Part shown: one piece after another, positions 63,006-64,000 of the stretch
Numbering within the stretch: position 1 is the stretch's first letter
Layout of the letters: each line of letters begins with the position of its first letter
DNA from: GCA-2687515 sp002687515
Lineage (GTDB): Bacteria; Pseudomonadota; Alphaproteobacteria; Rhodospirillales; UBA2165
DNA: 64,000 nt
Direction: 5' to 3'
Assembly (NCBI GenBank): GCA_030745835.1
Contig: JASLNU010000074.1
Span: 1-64,000 of the forward strand
Made by a program: the position numbers and the translations under genes
The notes under the pieces: model-generated
The model's input: the letters and a program-made list of their open reading frames with translations, nothing else
Told to the model about the DNA's origin: nothing
The model's database searches: none

Positions 63006-64000
63006 ATGACCCCCCGCCGGACGATTTTCGACAACGCCATTTCCTTTTCGGCGGGTCAGTTCATTGCCCTCTTTCTCGGGTTCATTACACATGCGTTTTG
63101 GGCGCGCGCCATCGGCCCCGAACAATACGGCATCTTGGGATTCGCCCTCACCATCGTTTCCTATTTCGGCCTGGCCGCCACCCTCGGAACCGATATCTGG
63201 GGCACCCGCGGCATCTCCCGAAACACCGGCGAAGCTGCGTCGACGGCCGGAGAGGTCTTATCGCTGCGCCTCGCCTTGAGCGTCTTATCGCTGATTGCGC
63301 TCGTCATTTTGCTCAGTATTTGGCGCCCGGCGCCGGTCGTAATATTGGTCATATTGATTCAGTTCGCCGGTGTTTTCGTCGCCGCATTCACCCTCGACTT
63401 CGCCTTCCAGGGACTGGAGCAGATGGGCAGCATCGGCAAGCGTCAGATCGTGACCGCGGTGCTGGCGCTGGCCGGCATATCGGCCACTTTATTGTTCAAA
63501 CCCAATGTCGTTCTGGCGGCCACGGTTTTTCAAGGCGCGGCGCTGATCGCGGCAATCATAATGCTGGTCGATTTTATCCGCCTCGGCGGCGTGCCCAAGA
63601 TCCGCTTTGATCCGGCTGCTTGGCGGAACATCCTCGGTCAATCGGCACCGATCGCGGTGACCGGTGTCGTCGCCACTATCTATTTTTCCATCGATATCGT
63701 GATGCTGGGTTTCTACCGTCCGCAAGAAGAAGTTGGCCTATATGTTGCGGCCGGAAAGGTGCTGATGATCGGCATGACGGCGGCAACCATCGTGCGAGCC
63801 GTCTTTTTTCCGGTCCTCTCAAGGCTTTTGGACAACGCGCCGGCGCGCCGCAAAGCTTCGGGGCATCATGCCGAGGTCATTATTTTCTTCGGTGGATTGT
63901 TTTCGGTGGGCGGTTATTTGCTGGCGCCGGAAATCCTGGAAATCATCTTTGGCGCATCCTATGGGGGGGCGGATCAGGCGTTGCGCATATTGATGGCCAA
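63006..64000 (+). CDS. oligosaccharide flippase (Wzx/MATE-like), 5' part
   Basis: The frame is open from ATG 63006 to the window end, 331 codons plus two bases. The product begins with the flippase pattern TIFDNAISFSAGQFIALFLGFITHAFWARAIGPEQYGILGF. It shows membrane helices at about residues 12-32, 42-60, 85-108, 113-131, 144-162, 175-195 and more, and the family stretch IYFSIDIVMLGFYRPQEEVGLYVAAGKV near residue 220. It moves lipid-linked saccharide units across the inner membrane. The start lies 3 bases after the sulfotransferase stop, so translation is probably coupled. The C-terminus is outside the window. Confidence 0.9.
   Translation, partial: MTPRRTIFDNAISFSAGQFIALFLGFITHAFWARAIGPEQYGILGFALTIVSYFGLAATLGTDIWGTRGISRNTGEAASTAGEVLSLRLALSVLSLIALVILLSIWRPAPVVILVILIQFAGVFVAAFTLDFAFQGLEQMGSIGKRQIVTAVLALAGISATLLFKPNVVLAATVFQGAALIAAIIMLVDFIRLGGVPKIRFDPAAWRNILGQSAPIAVTGVVATIYFSIDIVMLGFYRPQEEVGLYVAAGKVLMIGMTAATIVRAVFFPVLSRLLDNAPARRKASGHHAEVIIFFGGLFSVGGYLLAPEILEIIFGASYGGADQALRILMA

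Overview
The window looks like a chromosomal segment of a free-living, GC-rich alphaproteobacterium, most likely a Rhodospirillales-type organism and possibly marine. This is inferred from the gene content: an Usg-family gene, a CIRCE-controlled groESL operon, a hemC-hemD/mitofilin-hemY operon divergent from tsaD-gpsA-EVE, and many TRAP/TTT solute transporters. No plasmid, phage or complete insertion sequence is visible. One tRNA gene (Thr, anticodon CGT) is present; there is no rRNA and no CRISPR array.

Layout. Positions 1-14600 hold mostly housekeeping genes: the C-terminal end of a Lon-type protease, a Fe-S uracil-DNA glycosylase, a low-molecular-weight phosphatase, a fructosamine-kinase-like enzyme, rhodanese, a GT2 glycosyltransferase, a VTT membrane protein, usg, groES-groEL, thpR, FIST, an SGNH esterase divergent from a YbbA/YbbP-like ABC system, and a Bax-inhibitor-1 protein. 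Positions 14700-20700 are more accessory: a degenerate feruloyl-CoA-synthase-like protein, an RHH/J-domain protein, a 1.1 kb AT-rich stretch without genes, a GYD protein, an MFS transporter and a lipoprotein. Positions 20777-26232 carry a tripartite tricarboxylate transporter (TctC-TctB-TctA), an enolase-superfamily enzyme and an MFS carrier, probably one uptake-and-catabolism operon. Positions 26255-39830 hold a methyltransferase, an ene-reductase, the tRNA, a TPR/glycosyltransferase protein, the heme operon, tsaD-gpsA-EVE, a Rieske protein and acetyl-CoA synthetase. Positions 40030-45400 hold a nuclease, a 204 bp MITE-like element, an MFS exporter and a chemoreceptor with a c-type heme motif.

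The most striking part is 45546-61720, a catabolic island. It has a racemase-like protein, a cytoplasmic reductive-dehalogenase-like cobalamin/[4Fe-4S] protein, an acyl-CoA synthetase, a Gfo/Idh/MocA oxidoreductase, protocatechuate 4,5-dioxygenase (LigA, LigB), the following dehydrogenase (LigC) and a MetE-like TIM-barrel protein. These are followed by an orphan molybdopterin enzyme resembling the pyrogallol-phloroglucinol transhydroxylase large subunit, with an N-terminal SCP2-like domain, then a TauE/SafE-type exporter and a TAXI-type TRAP transporter. My reading, which is inference, is a pathway that takes up a substituted (perhaps halogenated or methoxylated) hydroxybenzoate, strips its substituents and opens the ring by meta-cleavage. 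The window ends in a surface-polysaccharide region (sulfotransferase-like protein and a truncated flippase).

Repeats add structure. Two copies of a palindromic GGTGACAGTTTAC element and one unrelated 20 bp-arm hairpin each sit exactly between convergent genes. Short 12 bp (once 9 bp) tandem repeats sit at the ends of four genes.
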